Below are positions 26,242-34,383 of a DNA stretch of 64,000 nt, piece after piece. The DNA is taken from contig JAWKMR010000004.1 of assembly GCA_041392125.1 (NCBI GenBank), positions 270,088 to 334,087 on the forward strand, in the 5' to 3' direction. A model generated the notes under the pieces. That model made no database searches and was not told the origin of the DNA. It worked only from the letters and a program-made list of their open reading frames with translations. The translations under genes and the position numbers were made by a program. The first letter of the stretch is position 1. Each line of letters opens with the position of its first letter. Origin of the DNA: Halomarinibacterium sp041392125. Lineage in GTDB: Bacteria; Bacteroidota; Bacteroidia; Flavobacteriales; Flavobacteriaceae.

Positions 26242-27975
26242 TTAACTCAATCTTATATCTGAAACTGACGCTCCCGTAGGAATCATGGGAAATACGTTAT
26301 CTTCTTTTTCAACACAAACTTCTAAGAAATAAGGGCCATTGTGTTCCATCATTTCTTGTACTGAAGTAGCCAAATCTTCTCTTTTTGTTACTTTTTTTGC
26401 TTCAATAAAATATCCTTTTGCTATTTGAACAAAATCAGGGTTTGTCATTTCGGTGGAAGCGTAGCGCTTATCAAAAAATAGTTGTTGCCACTGACGAACC
26501 ATTCCCAAGAAATTATTATTGAGCACCACAATTTTTACCGGCACTTTGGTTTGAAAAATAGTTCCCAATTCTTGAATGGTCATCTGGTAACCCCCGTCAC
26601 CAATGACCGCAACCACTTGTCTTTGCGGAGCAGCCATTTTGGCTCCAATAGCGGCAGGAAGTGCAAAACCCATAGTACCCAATCCACCGGAAGTAATATT
26701 ACTTTTAGTGGTGTTAAATTCAGCATAGCGACAAGCAACCATTTGGTGTTGCCCCACATCCGAAACAATAGCTGCCTCACCTTTAGTTTGAATATTTATT
26801 TCTTTTAAAACCTCGCCCATGGTTAGTCCTTCTTTGGAAGGATACAAATCATTTTTAATAATGGTATTGTACTCTATTTGATATAAATCTTTAAACTGTT
26901 GATGCCAGTTAGGATGTGAATTATTTTGTAGTAATGGCAATAATTTTGACAGACTTTCTTTAGCATCTCCCAACACGGCAATAGCTACTTGTACATTTTT
27001 ATTCACCTCTGCCGGGTCTATTTCAAAATGAATGATTTTTGCTTGTTTGGCATAGGTTGCTAAATTTCCTGTAACACGATCGTCGAAACGCATTCCAATC
27101 GCAATAAGAACATCGCATTCGTTAGTTAATTTATTGGGCGCATAATTACCGTGCATCCCTACCATACCTACATTTAAAGGATGGGTTGAAGGAATTGCTG
27201 AAGCACCTAAAATAGTCCAAGCCGAAGGAATTCCGGCTTTTTCGATAACTGCTTTTAATTCTGTTTCAGCTTCACCTAAAATGATTCCTTGCCCCCAGAC
27301 TATCATTGGTTTTTTTGCATTATTTATTAATGCTGCCGCTTTTTCAATGTCTGAAAACTCTGTTTTGGGAACGGGATTATAGCTTCTAATTCCTGTACAT
27401 TTTTTGTATTCAAAATCGAATTCTTCAAATTGGGCATCTTTGGTAATATCAATCAATACCGGTCCCGGACGACCACTTTTAGCTATATAAAAGGCCTTTG
27501 CAATGATTTCAGGTATTTCTGAGGCTTTGGTAATTTGATGATTCCATTTGGTCACTGGAGTGGAAATTCCCACGATATCAGTTTCCTGAAACGCATCACT
27601 TCCCAATAAATGCGACCCTACTTGCCCGGTGATGCAAACAATAGGTGTAGAATCTATTTGTGCATCAGCGATACCAGTAATTAAATTGGTTGCACCCGGC
27701 CCCGACGTAGCTATTGCTACCCCAACTTTTCCGGAGATTCGGGCATAGCCTTGAGCCGCATGAGCTGCTCCCTGTTCGTGACGTGTGAGTACGTGATGCA
27801 GCTTATCCTGATATTTGTACAATTCATCATACACAGGCATGATAGCACCTCCGGGATACCCGTATAAAACATCTACTCCTTCTGCTAAAAGACACCGAAC
27901 TACTGCTTCGCTTCCTGTAATTTTATAAGCTATTTTTGAAGCCTCTTTTTGGTTTTGTAATGTTTGCGTTTCCAT
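26242..27975 (-). CDS. ilvB: Acetolactate synthase large (catalytic) subunit
   Basis: TPP-dependent enzyme forming acetolactate and acetohydroxybutyrate. 577 aa from ATG 27975 (METQTLQNQKEASK); a GTG at 27987 would add four residues. It has the catalytic glutamate region HEQGAAHAAQGYAR, SGPGATNLITGIADA, and the TPP-binding motif GDGGYQMTIQELGT..NNNFLG. Follows ilvD after 58 bp that contain a repeat. Confidence 0.95.
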   Translation of the reverse strand: METQTLQNQKEASKIAYKITGSEAVVRCLLAEGVDVLYGYPGGAIMPVYDELYKYQDKLHHVLTRHEQGAAHAAQGYARISGKVGVAIATSGPGATNLITGIADAQIDSTPIVCITGQVGSHLLGSDAFQETDIVGISTPVTKWNHQITKASEIPEIIAKAFYIAKSGRPGPVLIDITKDAQFEEFDFEYKKCTGIRSYNPVPKTEFSDIEKAAALINNAKKPMIVWGQGIILGEAETELKAVIEKAGIPSAWTILGASAIPSTHPLNVGMVGMHGNYAPNKLTNECDVLIAIGMRFDDRVTGNLATYAKQAKIIHFEIDPAEVNKNVQVAIAVLGDAKESLSKLLPLLQNNSHPNWHQQFKDLYQIEYNTIIKNDLYPSKEGLTMGEVLKEINIQTKGEAAIVSDVGQHQMVACRYAEFNTTKSNITSGGLGTMGFALPAAIGAKMAAPQRQVVAVIGDGGYQMTIQELGTIFQTKVPVKIVVLNNNFLGMVRQWQQLFFDKRYASTEMTNPDFVQIAKGYFIEAKKVTKREDLATSVQEMMEHNGPYFLEVCVEKEDNVFPMIPTGASVSDIRLS

Positions 27976-27987
27976 AATAACATTCAC

Positions 27988-28020
27988 TCCCCTAATCCCT
28001 CTCCTTCAATGGAAAGAGGA
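27988..28020. repeat. Degenerate CCCCTAATCCCTCTCCTT palindrome between ilvD and ilvB
   Basis: CTCTCCTTC..ATGGAAAGAG forms an imperfect stem and shares the CCCCTAA prefix with the repeat at 10441-10462. It is a member of the same REP-like family, again inside an operon. Confidence 0.5.
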
Positions 28021-28033
28021 AAAGGTTTTTAAA

Positions 28034-29713
28034 TTAAAATTCGTCAGTTACACAGCCCTTGGAGGCTGATGAAACTGTTTTTGCATATTTATAAAGCACT
28101 CCACGTTCAAATTTTAACTGAGGCGCTTTCCAATTTTTTTTTCTTTGAGTTAATTCATCCTCCGAAACTTCAAGAGTAATGGTCTTTTTTTCAGCATCGA
28201 TGGTAATAGTGTCTCCATTTTCTACGAGTGCGATAGTTCCGCCTTCTTGTGCTTCAGGAGTGATATGTCCTACCACAAATCCGTGCGTTCCACCAGAAAA
28301 TCTACCATCGGTTATTAGTGCTACCTCTTTTCCTAAACCTGCGCCAATAATGGCTGCAGTAGGTTTTAACATTTCGGGCATTCCGGGACCTCCTTTAGGC
28401 CCTTCGTAACGGATAACAACCACATCTCCCTTTTCCACTTTACCATCTCTAATACCATCATTGGCGGCATATTCGCTATCAAAAACCTTTGCTTTTCCAG
28501 AAAATAAAAGCCCTTCTTTTCCGGTAATTTTTGCTACGCTACCTTCAGAAGCTAGGTTTCCATATAACATTTGTAAATGCCCCGTCACTTTAATGGGATT
28601 TTCGAGGGGTTTTATCACATCTTGATTTAATGGAAGGTCTTCTGCATTCAGTAAGTTATGGGCTAAGGTTTTTCCGGTTACGGTTAAACAGTCTCCATGA
28701 AGCAATCCTTTCTTCAATAAATATTTTAGTACGGAAGGAATTCCGCCAATAGCATGCACATCTTCCATGAGGTATTTTCCACTGGGTTTTAAATCGGCTA
28801 AAAAAGGTGTAGAATCACTTATGTCTTGAAAATCTTTTAAAGTAAAATCAATATTGGCAGCTCGGGCAATGGCTAAAAAGTGTAGCACAGCGTTGGTAGA
28901 ACCTCCTAAAATGGTGACCAATCTTATAGCATTTTCAAGTGACTTTCGGGTAATGATATCGCTCGGTTTAATATCCTTTTCCAATAATAATCGCAGTGCT
29001 TTTCCAGCCGCAATAGCTTCCTCCTTTTTTTCTCTCCCTGTTGCGGGGTTTGAAGCGTTGTAGGGTAAGGTCATACCTAGTGCTTCAATAGCCGAGGCCA
29101 TGGTATTTGCCGTATACATACCACCACAAGCACCCGCTCCGGGGCATGCTTTTTCTACAATTTGTTGGTATTCAGACTCAGCCATGGTACCCGCCACTTT
29201 GCTTCCCCAGGCTTCAAAAGCAGAGACTACATCCAGCTTTTTACCATTATGACAACCCGAATCTATGGTTCCGCCATATACTAAAATGGAAGGTCTGTTC
29301 AATCGAATCATCGCCAAGAGTGCTCCCGGCATATTTTTATCGCAACCTACTACGGTAATCAACCCGTCATAGCTCATGGCTTGTACTACCGTTTCCATGG
29401 AATCTGCAATAATATCTCGAGAAGGCAACGAATAACGCATTCCCGGTGTTCCCATAGAAATTCCATCGCTTACCCCAATGGTATTAAAAATAAGCCCCAC
29501 TAAGCCTTCTTCTAACGTACCTTGCTTAACCAATTTTGCTAAGTCGTTAAGGTGCATATTACAAGGGTTTCCTTCGTATCCTGTACTAGCAATGCCTACC
29601 AAAGGTTTATAAAAATCCTCTACAGTCAAACCAATAGCATGTAACATGGCTTGTGCCGCAGGTTGCGTTGTATCTTGAGTGACGGTTTTACTATATTTAT
29701 TTAATTGATTCAT
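28034..29713 (-). CDS. ilvD: Dihydroxy-acid dehydratase
   Basis: Fe-S dehydratase forming the keto acids of valine and isoleucine. 559 aa. Cluster cysteines lie in VGCDKNMPGAL and CPGAGACGGMYTANTM; GGSTNAVLHFLAIA and TDGRFSGGTHGFVVGH are conserved. First structural gene of ilvDBNCA, preceded by an Ile/Val/Leu-rich leader peptide and a conditional terminator. Confidence 0.96.
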   Translation of the reverse strand: MNQLNKYSKTVTQDTTQPAAQAMLHAIGLTVEDFYKPLVGIASTGYEGNPCNMHLNDLAKLVKQGTLEEGLVGLIFNTIGVSDGISMGTPGMRYSLPSRDIIADSMETVVQAMSYDGLITVVGCDKNMPGALLAMIRLNRPSILVYGGTIDSGCHNGKKLDVVSAFEAWGSKVAGTMAESEYQQIVEKACPGAGACGGMYTANTMASAIEALGMTLPYNASNPATGREKKEEAIAAGKALRLLLEKDIKPSDIITRKSLENAIRLVTILGGSTNAVLHFLAIARAANIDFTLKDFQDISDSTPFLADLKPSGKYLMEDVHAIGGIPSVLKYLLKKGLLHGDCLTVTGKTLAHNLLNAEDLPLNQDVIKPLENPIKVTGHLQMLYGNLASEGSVAKITGKEGLLFSGKAKVFDSEYAANDGIRDGKVEKGDVVVIRYEGPKGGPGMPEMLKPTAAIIGAGLGKEVALITDGRFSGGTHGFVVGHITPEAQEGGTIALVENGDTITIDAEKKTITLEVSEDELTQRKKNWKAPQLKFERGVLYKYAKTVSSASKGCVTDEF

Positions 29714-29891
29714 TATTAATTAAAAGTCCTATCTTTATTGATATTTCGAAGGTATTTATTTAAAAAACCTTTCTTTTTTCTAGATTAGAATTTGGCATAA
29801 AGCCAATATGATGTTTTTCAATCTATCTACATTATTTTCAATTAGTTAAAAATTTTTAATTACGATATTCACTTCCGTAATTAAACCCAAT

Positions 29892-29925
29892 AAAAAAAGC
29901 CTTCCCGTTTCTGGGAAGGCTTTTT
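29892..29925 (-). terminator. Attenuator terminator in the ilv leader
   Basis: On the minus strand AAAAAGCCTTCCC and GGGAAGGCTTTTTTT form a strong stem with a 6-nt loop and a T-run. It lies about 180 nt upstream of ilvD and downstream of the leader peptide. The segment GGGTAGG at the end of the leader ORF can pair with CCTTCCC (6 of 7 pairs), and ACGATAC with GTATCGT, giving alternative structures. Confidence 0.88.
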
Positions 29926-29951
29926 ACACGATACAAAAATGTTTAAAATAC

Positions 29952-30014
29952 CTACCCGTATCGTCTATAAATGACAATAATGGTAGTAATGGTATTTAAA
30001 ATTATGTTTTGCAT
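29952..30014 (-). CDS. Isoleucine/valine/leucine leader peptide (ilv attenuator)
   Basis: A 20-codon minus-strand ORF starting at ATG 30014. It reads MQNIILNTITTIIVIYRRYG: six Ile, one Val, one Leu and three Thr. The stop codon region (GGG TAG G) can pair with the 5' half of the downstream terminator. The layout fits multivalent branched-chain amino-acid attenuation of ilvDBNCA. It begins a few nt after the presumed transcription start. Confidence 0.85.
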   Translation of the reverse strand: MQNIILNTITTIIVIYRRYG

Positions 30015-30023
30015 TGTGTCTGA

Positions 30024-30054
30024 CAAATGTTGAAAATTAATTTTAAAAAAACAA
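30024..30054 (-). promoter_or_regulatory. Promoter for the ilv leader
   Basis: TTG at 30054-30052, a 20-nt spacer, then AACATTTG at 30031-30024 (one mismatch to TAnnTTTG), just upstream of the leader peptide ATG. The rest of the 508-bp gap 29714-30221 holds the attenuator on one side and the metK leader on the other; about 170 bp next to ilvD (29714-29880) hold nothing I recognise. Confidence 0.55.
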
Positions 30055-30072
30055 CAACTCCTTTTAATTTTA

Positions 30073-30104
30073 TTGAGTAATTTTTTTAAAAAGGCGTACA
30101 TTTG
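30073..30104 (+). promoter_or_regulatory. Promoter for metK
   Basis: TTG at 30073-30075, a 21-nt spacer, then TACATTTG at 30097-30104, an exact TAnnTTTG. It ends 13 nt before the SAM-II-like element. Confidence 0.65.
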
Positions 30105-30116
30105 CCCCACAAATTA

Positions 30117-30168
30117 AGAGGAAAGATTTGACTGATTGCAACCTCGCAAAAAAATGCTAAAGGCAGTA
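30117..30168 (+). ncRNA. SAM-II-like riboswitch upstream of metK
   Basis: The leader contains GAGG, GATTTGACTGATTGCA, CCTC, an A-run, and GCTAAAGGCAGT. GAGG (30118-30121) pairs with CCTC (30142-30145) as P1, and ACTG (30131-30134) pairs with CAGT (30164-30167) as the pseudoknot. The loop GATTTrAC..ATTGCA and the GCTAAA segment match the SAM-II fold. It ends about 54 nt before metK. The assignment rests on pattern memory and pairing, not a covariance-model search. Confidence 0.82.
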
Positions 30169-30221
30169 ATCACTCCTTAGTAGTTTCGGTACAAATCTTC
30201 AGTAAAGTTTAAACTATAATT

Positions 30222-31478
30222 ATGGCATATTTATTTACTTCTGAAAGTGTTTCGGAAGGACATCCAGACAAGGTAGCAGACCAAATTAGCGATGCGTTAA
30301 TTGATAATTTTTTGGCATTTGACCCCGAAGCAAAAGTAGCCTGTGAAACTTTGGTTACTACCGGGCAAGTGGTTTTGGCGGGTGAAGTAAAATCGAATAT
30401 CTACTTAGATGTTCAAAAAATAGCTCGTGATGTAATTAATAAAATTGGGTACACCAAAGGCGAATATCAATTTGATGGAAATTCCTGTGGGGTACTTTCT
30501 GCTATTCACGAACAAAGTGACGATATTAACCGTGGGGTAGATCGCGCTAATAAAGAAGAACAAGGTGCAGGAGACCAAGGAATGATGTTTGGCTATGCTA
30601 CCAAAGAAACCGAAAATTATATGCCTTTGCCATTGGATTTATCGCACAAAATTTTAATTGAGCTGGCAGCTATGCGAAGAGAAGGAAAGGAAATACCTTA
30701 TTTACGCCCCGATTCTAAAAGCCAGGTAACTATTGAATATAATGACGATAATACTCCTGTACGAATTGATTCTATTGTCGTTTCAACACAGCATGATGAC
30801 TTTACTGAGGACGAAGAGGCGATGCTCTCCAAAATCAAGAATGATATTATTACTATTTTAATTCCAAGAGTTAAGGCCGGTTTGAAACCAGAACTACAAA
30901 AATTGTTCAACGACCAAATAAAATACCATATTAACCCCACAGGGAAGTTTGTTATTGGCGGTCCGCACGGTGATACCGGGTTAACAGGAAGAAAAATAAT
31001 TGTGGACACTTATGGTGGAAAAGGAGCTCACGGGGGGGGTGCCTTCAGTGGGAAAGATCCAAGTAAGGTAGATCGTTCTGCAGCGTATGCTACGCGACAT
31101 ATTGCCAAAAACTTGGTCGCTGCCGGAGTGTGTGATGAAGTATTAATCCAAGTAAGTTATGCCATTGGTGTGGTAGAGCCTATGGGTATTTTTGTGGATA
31201 CCTATGGAAGTTCCAAAGTAGCCTTGAGTAATGGTGAAATTGCCAACAAGGTTTCTGAAATTTTTGATATGCGCCCTGCTGCCATTGAACAACGCTTAAA
31301 ACTACGCCAACCTATGTATTCTGAAACGGCTGCTTATGGACATATGGGACGAAAAAATGAAGTTGTTTCTAAAACGTTTCATTTACCTAATGGTGGTGAC
31401 AAAACAATAGATGTAGAATTGTTCACTTGGGAAAAATTGGATTATGTAGAAAAAGTGAAAGAGGCTTTTGGGCTGTAA
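30222..31478 (+). CDS. metK: S-adenosylmethionine synthase
   Basis: Makes SAM from methionine and ATP. 418 aa. Signature segments are GHPDKVADQISDALID near the N-terminus, GAGDQGMMFGYAT (about residues 116-128) and GGGAFSGKDPSKVDRSAAY. Monocistronic as far as visible, with its own promoter and SAM-II-like leader, so its product represses its own synthesis. A hairpin terminator separates it from the convergent response regulator gene. Confidence 0.97.
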   Translation: MAYLFTSESVSEGHPDKVADQISDALIDNFLAFDPEAKVACETLVTTGQVVLAGEVKSNIYLDVQKIARDVINKIGYTKGEYQFDGNSCGVLSAIHEQSDDINRGVDRANKEEQGAGDQGMMFGYATKETENYMPLPLDLSHKILIELAAMRREGKEIPYLRPDSKSQVTIEYNDDNTPVRIDSIVVSTQHDDFTEDEEAMLSKIKNDIITILIPRVKAGLKPELQKLFNDQIKYHINPTGKFVIGGPHGDTGLTGRKIIVDTYGGKGAHGGGAFSGKDPSKVDRSAAYATRHIAKNLVAAGVCDEVLIQVSYAIGVVEPMGIFVDTYGSSKVALSNGEIANKVSEIFDMRPAAIEQRLKLRQPMYSETAAYGHMGRKNEVVSKTFHLPNGGDKTIDVELFTWEKLDYVEKVKEAFGL

Positions 31479-31508
31479 CTAAAATGAAGTTTTATAACAT
31501 CGCTTAGT

Positions 31509-31533
31509 CCCCCTTCAACGGGGGATTTTTTAT
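31509..31533. terminator. Terminator between metK and the response regulator
   Basis: CCCCC..GGGGG stem with a 6-nt loop followed by ATTTTTTATAT on the plus strand. It also belongs to the CCCCCTTCAA family of repeats seen at 10441 and 27988. Confidence 0.7.
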
Positions 31534-32180
31534 ATAATATTGTGCCGTTTGGCTTTTTGTACCGCTTCAATTTTACTATGTACCTGTAATTTTTGATAGA
31601 TATTTTCGATGTGCTTACGAACAGTACTTGGGGAAAGAAAAAGATTTTCTGCAATAACGGTATAACTTAAACCGGTACTAAGTTGCTCCAAAACTTCAAT
31701 TTCGCGCTTACTAAGGGATATATCTTCTTTGTCCTTTTCATTTTCAATAGAAAGAGGATTACGAAGTAATTTTAATGTTTTCAAAGCAATAGAAGGATTC
31801 ATCGCAGCACCTCCATTTAAGGTTTCAACGATGCCATCGTACAAATCTTTAGGGTTAATTTCTTTCAGTAAATACCCATCGGCCCCTGCTTTTATGGCGT
31901 TGAAAATATTTTCATCATTATCAAATGCGGTAAGCATGATAATTTTTATTTGTGGATATTTTTGTTTCACCACTTGGGTCGTTTCAATACCGTTTAAAAC
32001 GGGCATTTCAATATCCATTAAAATAAGGTCTATGTTGTGATTATCTTCCAGCTTTGCAAGTAATTCACTTCCGTTTAAAGAAGCGTGTTTTACCATAACC
32101 TCGTCAAAAAAAGATAGTTTTTCTTTAATAGCGTGTATTAAAAATGAATTATCATCAACAATGGCAATTTTAATATTCAT
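31530..32180 (-). CDS. Two-component response regulator, NarL/LuxR family
   Basis: Receiver domain (about residues 3-120) with the phospho-acceptor D56 in LILMDIEMP and the switch lysine in YLLKE, then a LuxR-type helix-turn-helix (about 148-212: SKREIEVLEQLSTGLSYTVIAENLFLSPSTVRKHI). 216 aa. Its start lies 52 nt downstream of one copy of the 18-bp near-palindrome that recurs upstream of the neighbouring genes, which suggests it binds this motif and controls itself. It is likely phosphorylated by one or both histidine kinases next to it. Confidence 0.93.
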   Translation of the reverse strand: MNIKIAIVDDNSFLIHAIKEKLSFFDEVMVKHASLNGSELLAKLEDNHNIDLILMDIEMPVLNGIETTQVVKQKYPQIKIIMLTAFDNDENIFNAIKAGADGYLLKEINPKDLYDGIVETLNGGAAMNPSIALKTLKLLRNPLSIENEKDKEDISLSKREIEVLEQLSTGLSYTVIAENLFLSPSTVRKHIENIYQKLQVHSKIEAVQKAKRHNII

Positions 32181-32232
32181 AGGCTATGGTTTGTAGATAT
32201 CTTTAAAATTAAAACAATTTTATAAGTTTTTT

Positions 32233-32250
32233 ATAAGGCAATTGACGTAT
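32233..32250. promoter_or_regulatory. 18-bp regulon motif, copy a (response regulator)
   Basis: ATAAGGCAATTGACGTAT. 52 nt upstream of the response regulator start. A TAATTTTA box follows about 21 nt downstream on the minus strand. Confidence 0.7.
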
Positions 32251-32257
32251 TAAGGTA

Positions 32258-34039
32258 TTAAGTTTTGGAAACTATTAGAAGTAAGTTGGTTCCTTTTCTA
32301 ATTTCCGAATCTATAGTTAATTCGGCCCCAATATCCCGGGCTCTTTTGGTCATATTATTTAAACCATTCCCTAAGGTTACTTCTGTTTTACTGAATCCTT
32401 TTCCGTTATCATGGATGGTAATCTTAAAACGTTCTTCAGTTTCCTGAACTACTACCTCAACTTTAGAAGCTTCTGCATATTTTATTGCATTGTTGACGGC
32501 CTCTTGAATTATTCGATAGATATTCATCCCTTCTACAGACGTGAAGCTATGTTGAGAATCTATGGTATGATCTATATTAAATTGAAATTGCGTCCCCGAA
32601 GCTGCTAGTTTGGCTTGATTAATAAAGTTGGTGATACGCGATTTCAGGTCTTCGAATGTAATATCACTCTTATTCATGGCCCAAATGGTATCCCGCAACT
32701 CATAAATAGTTTGCGTTGTGAAAGTACTAATACCGGAAAGTTTTAACGCTAATTTGTCTTTCACATCGGGAAAACCAAATTTTATATTATCTAGACTTGA
32801 AATAATAAAAGTAAGTTGAGCCCCAATATTGTCATGCAAATCGCGAGAGATACGCAAGCGTTGCTCCTGTAATTTATTTTGAGTTTCAATAGCAGCTAAA
32901 GCGGTCTTCAATTCACTTTCTTTTTGTAATTGCGTATTTTTTAATTTCTGTTGGTTGTATAATAAATAACCTAAAAAAACCAATATTATGATCAATCCTA
33001 AACCTCCGTACAGAAGGGTATTTTTTCTACGAACTTCAAGGTCTTTTTCAACTAATTGAGCGCGTTGTTTTAGAATTTCGTTTTCCTTTTTTTCAGTTTC
33101 AAATTCTATAGAAAGCGAAGCAATACTTTCCTGTACTTTTGTGCTTTGTATACTATCTTTTACAGCTACATACTTTTCAAAATAATACAACGCAGAGTCT
33201 GTATTCTTTTCTGCTTTATAAATATCTGAAAGTAACTTATAATTATATTGAGAAAGGTTTCTGTATTCCTTTTTATTTGAAATAAGTAGCGATTTATGGA
33301 TAAGCGGAACCGCATGATTCCAATCTTTTTCGGCCATAAATACTTCACCAATTTGGGTATAATTTTCTGCCACCCCAATAGAATCGTATCGCCGTAGCCT
33401 ATCTTGAAGCGACATATTAAAATACTCCCGCGATTTACTGTACTGTTTTTGCAAACCATACACCCCTGCAATATTGCTAAGGCTATAGGGAATACCCACA
33501 CTATCTTTGAGTTTCCTTTTTATTTCTAATGCAGTAGAAAAATAATACAAAGCACTATCTAATTCTTTATTAATTTCCTTTAAAACACCGTAGTTATTAT
33601 AAATATCTTTAAGGCTATTTTCTAAATTGTTTTTTTGGGCAAGATTTTTCCCTTTCTGCATATAATACATCGCTTTGGGCATATCGCGGTATTTCATTCC
33701 GTAGCCAAGTTCTCCATATTGATATGCAACTTGTTCATGATTGTTTAACTTTTCAAACACACGTATAGCATCCAGTTTATATTGCGTGCTTTTTTCGTAT
33801 TCTCCTTGATAGCCATAAATTAAGCTTAACTTTGCATAGGCTCCAGCAATTCCATTTTCGTACCCAATAGTTTGCGCATCGGCAAGATTTTGTTTAAACA
33901 AGGTAAGAAGCGAATCTTGTGGAATATTTAATCCCTGTGTATATAAATTATTAATGGAATCTATCTCACTTTCCATTTGAGAAAAAAGAGTGGTACTTGC
34001 CAAGAAAAGAAACAAAAAGAAAGGTGGGGTTTTAAACAC
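32258..34039 (-). CDS. TPR-containing sensor histidine kinase (HisKA_3 family), HK1
   Basis: 593 aa: signal peptide (MFKTPPFFLFLFLASTTLFSQ), six or more TPR-like repeats in a periplasmic or cell-surface sensor region (about 30-300), one membrane segment (LLYGGLGLIIILVFLGYLLY), a coiled-coil linker, then the HisKA_3 H-box LRISRDLHDNIGAQLTF and a HATPase with GKGFSKTE and GNGLNNMTKRA. The class pairs with NarL-type regulators, as here. Follows a 77-aa membrane protein gene by 26 nt; the response regulator starts 77 nt downstream behind its own motif. Confidence 0.92.
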   Translation of the reverse strand: MFKTPPFFLFLFLASTTLFSQMESEIDSINNLYTQGLNIPQDSLLTLFKQNLADAQTIGYENGIAGAYAKLSLIYGYQGEYEKSTQYKLDAIRVFEKLNNHEQVAYQYGELGYGMKYRDMPKAMYYMQKGKNLAQKNNLENSLKDIYNNYGVLKEINKELDSALYYFSTALEIKRKLKDSVGIPYSLSNIAGVYGLQKQYSKSREYFNMSLQDRLRRYDSIGVAENYTQIGEVFMAEKDWNHAVPLIHKSLLISNKKEYRNLSQYNYKLLSDIYKAEKNTDSALYYFEKYVAVKDSIQSTKVQESIASLSIEFETEKKENEILKQRAQLVEKDLEVRRKNTLLYGGLGLIIILVFLGYLLYNQQKLKNTQLQKESELKTALAAIETQNKLQEQRLRISRDLHDNIGAQLTFIISSLDNIKFGFPDVKDKLALKLSGISTFTTQTIYELRDTIWAMNKSDITFEDLKSRITNFINQAKLAASGTQFQFNIDHTIDSQHSFTSVEGMNIYRIIQEAVNNAIKYAEASKVEVVVQETEERFKITIHDNGKGFSKTEVTLGNGLNNMTKRARDIGAELTIDSEIRKGTNLLLIVSKT

Positions 34040-34065
34040 GCTAACAATATTTTTACTAAAAATAC

Positions 34066-34299
34066 TTAAATATTTATTTCTGGCTGTACAACTAATGCTT
34101 CATCCAAATTATATTCTAAGAAACGATAGGTATTTAAATGTGTTTGTCGTAACAAAATTTGATTTTTGTGCCGCTGTATTTCTTCAAAAATCAAAGCCTG
34201 TTGTGTTGTAGCCAAATGCTTTTGCGTTCTATTTTTACTTTGAAAATACAGCGCAATGACAACACAAACTATACCCGTTATGAAGATTGTAATGAACAC
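34066..34299 (-). CDS. Small membrane protein upstream of histidine kinase HK1
   Basis: 77 aa with one N-terminal membrane segment (TIFITGIVCVVIALYF) and a charged, Gln-rich helical tail. The only start in frame is GTG at 34299. Support comes from its place: it fills the gap, has the regulon motif 52 nt upstream (the same spacing as the response regulator) and precedes HK1 by 26 nt. No homology is recognised. It might modulate the kinase, which is a guess. Confidence 0.55.
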   Translation of the reverse strand: MFITIFITGIVCVVIALYFQSKNRTQKHLATTQQALIFEEIQRHKNQILLRQTHLNTYRFLEYNLDEALVVQPEINI

Positions 34300-34351
34300 T
34301 TACTTTATTCGTTTTAATGAATAAAATAACTTTTTTTTTAAAAGTTTAGCA

Positions 34352-34369
34352 ATAAGGCAAGTGACGTAT
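34352..34369. promoter_or_regulatory. 18-bp regulon motif, copy b (small membrane protein / HK1)
   Basis: ATAAGGCAAGTGACGTAT. 52 nt upstream of the GTG at 34299. A TATTTTAT box follows 23 nt downstream on the minus strand. Confidence 0.7.
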
Positions 34370-34383
34370 TTTTCTTTCCGGAA

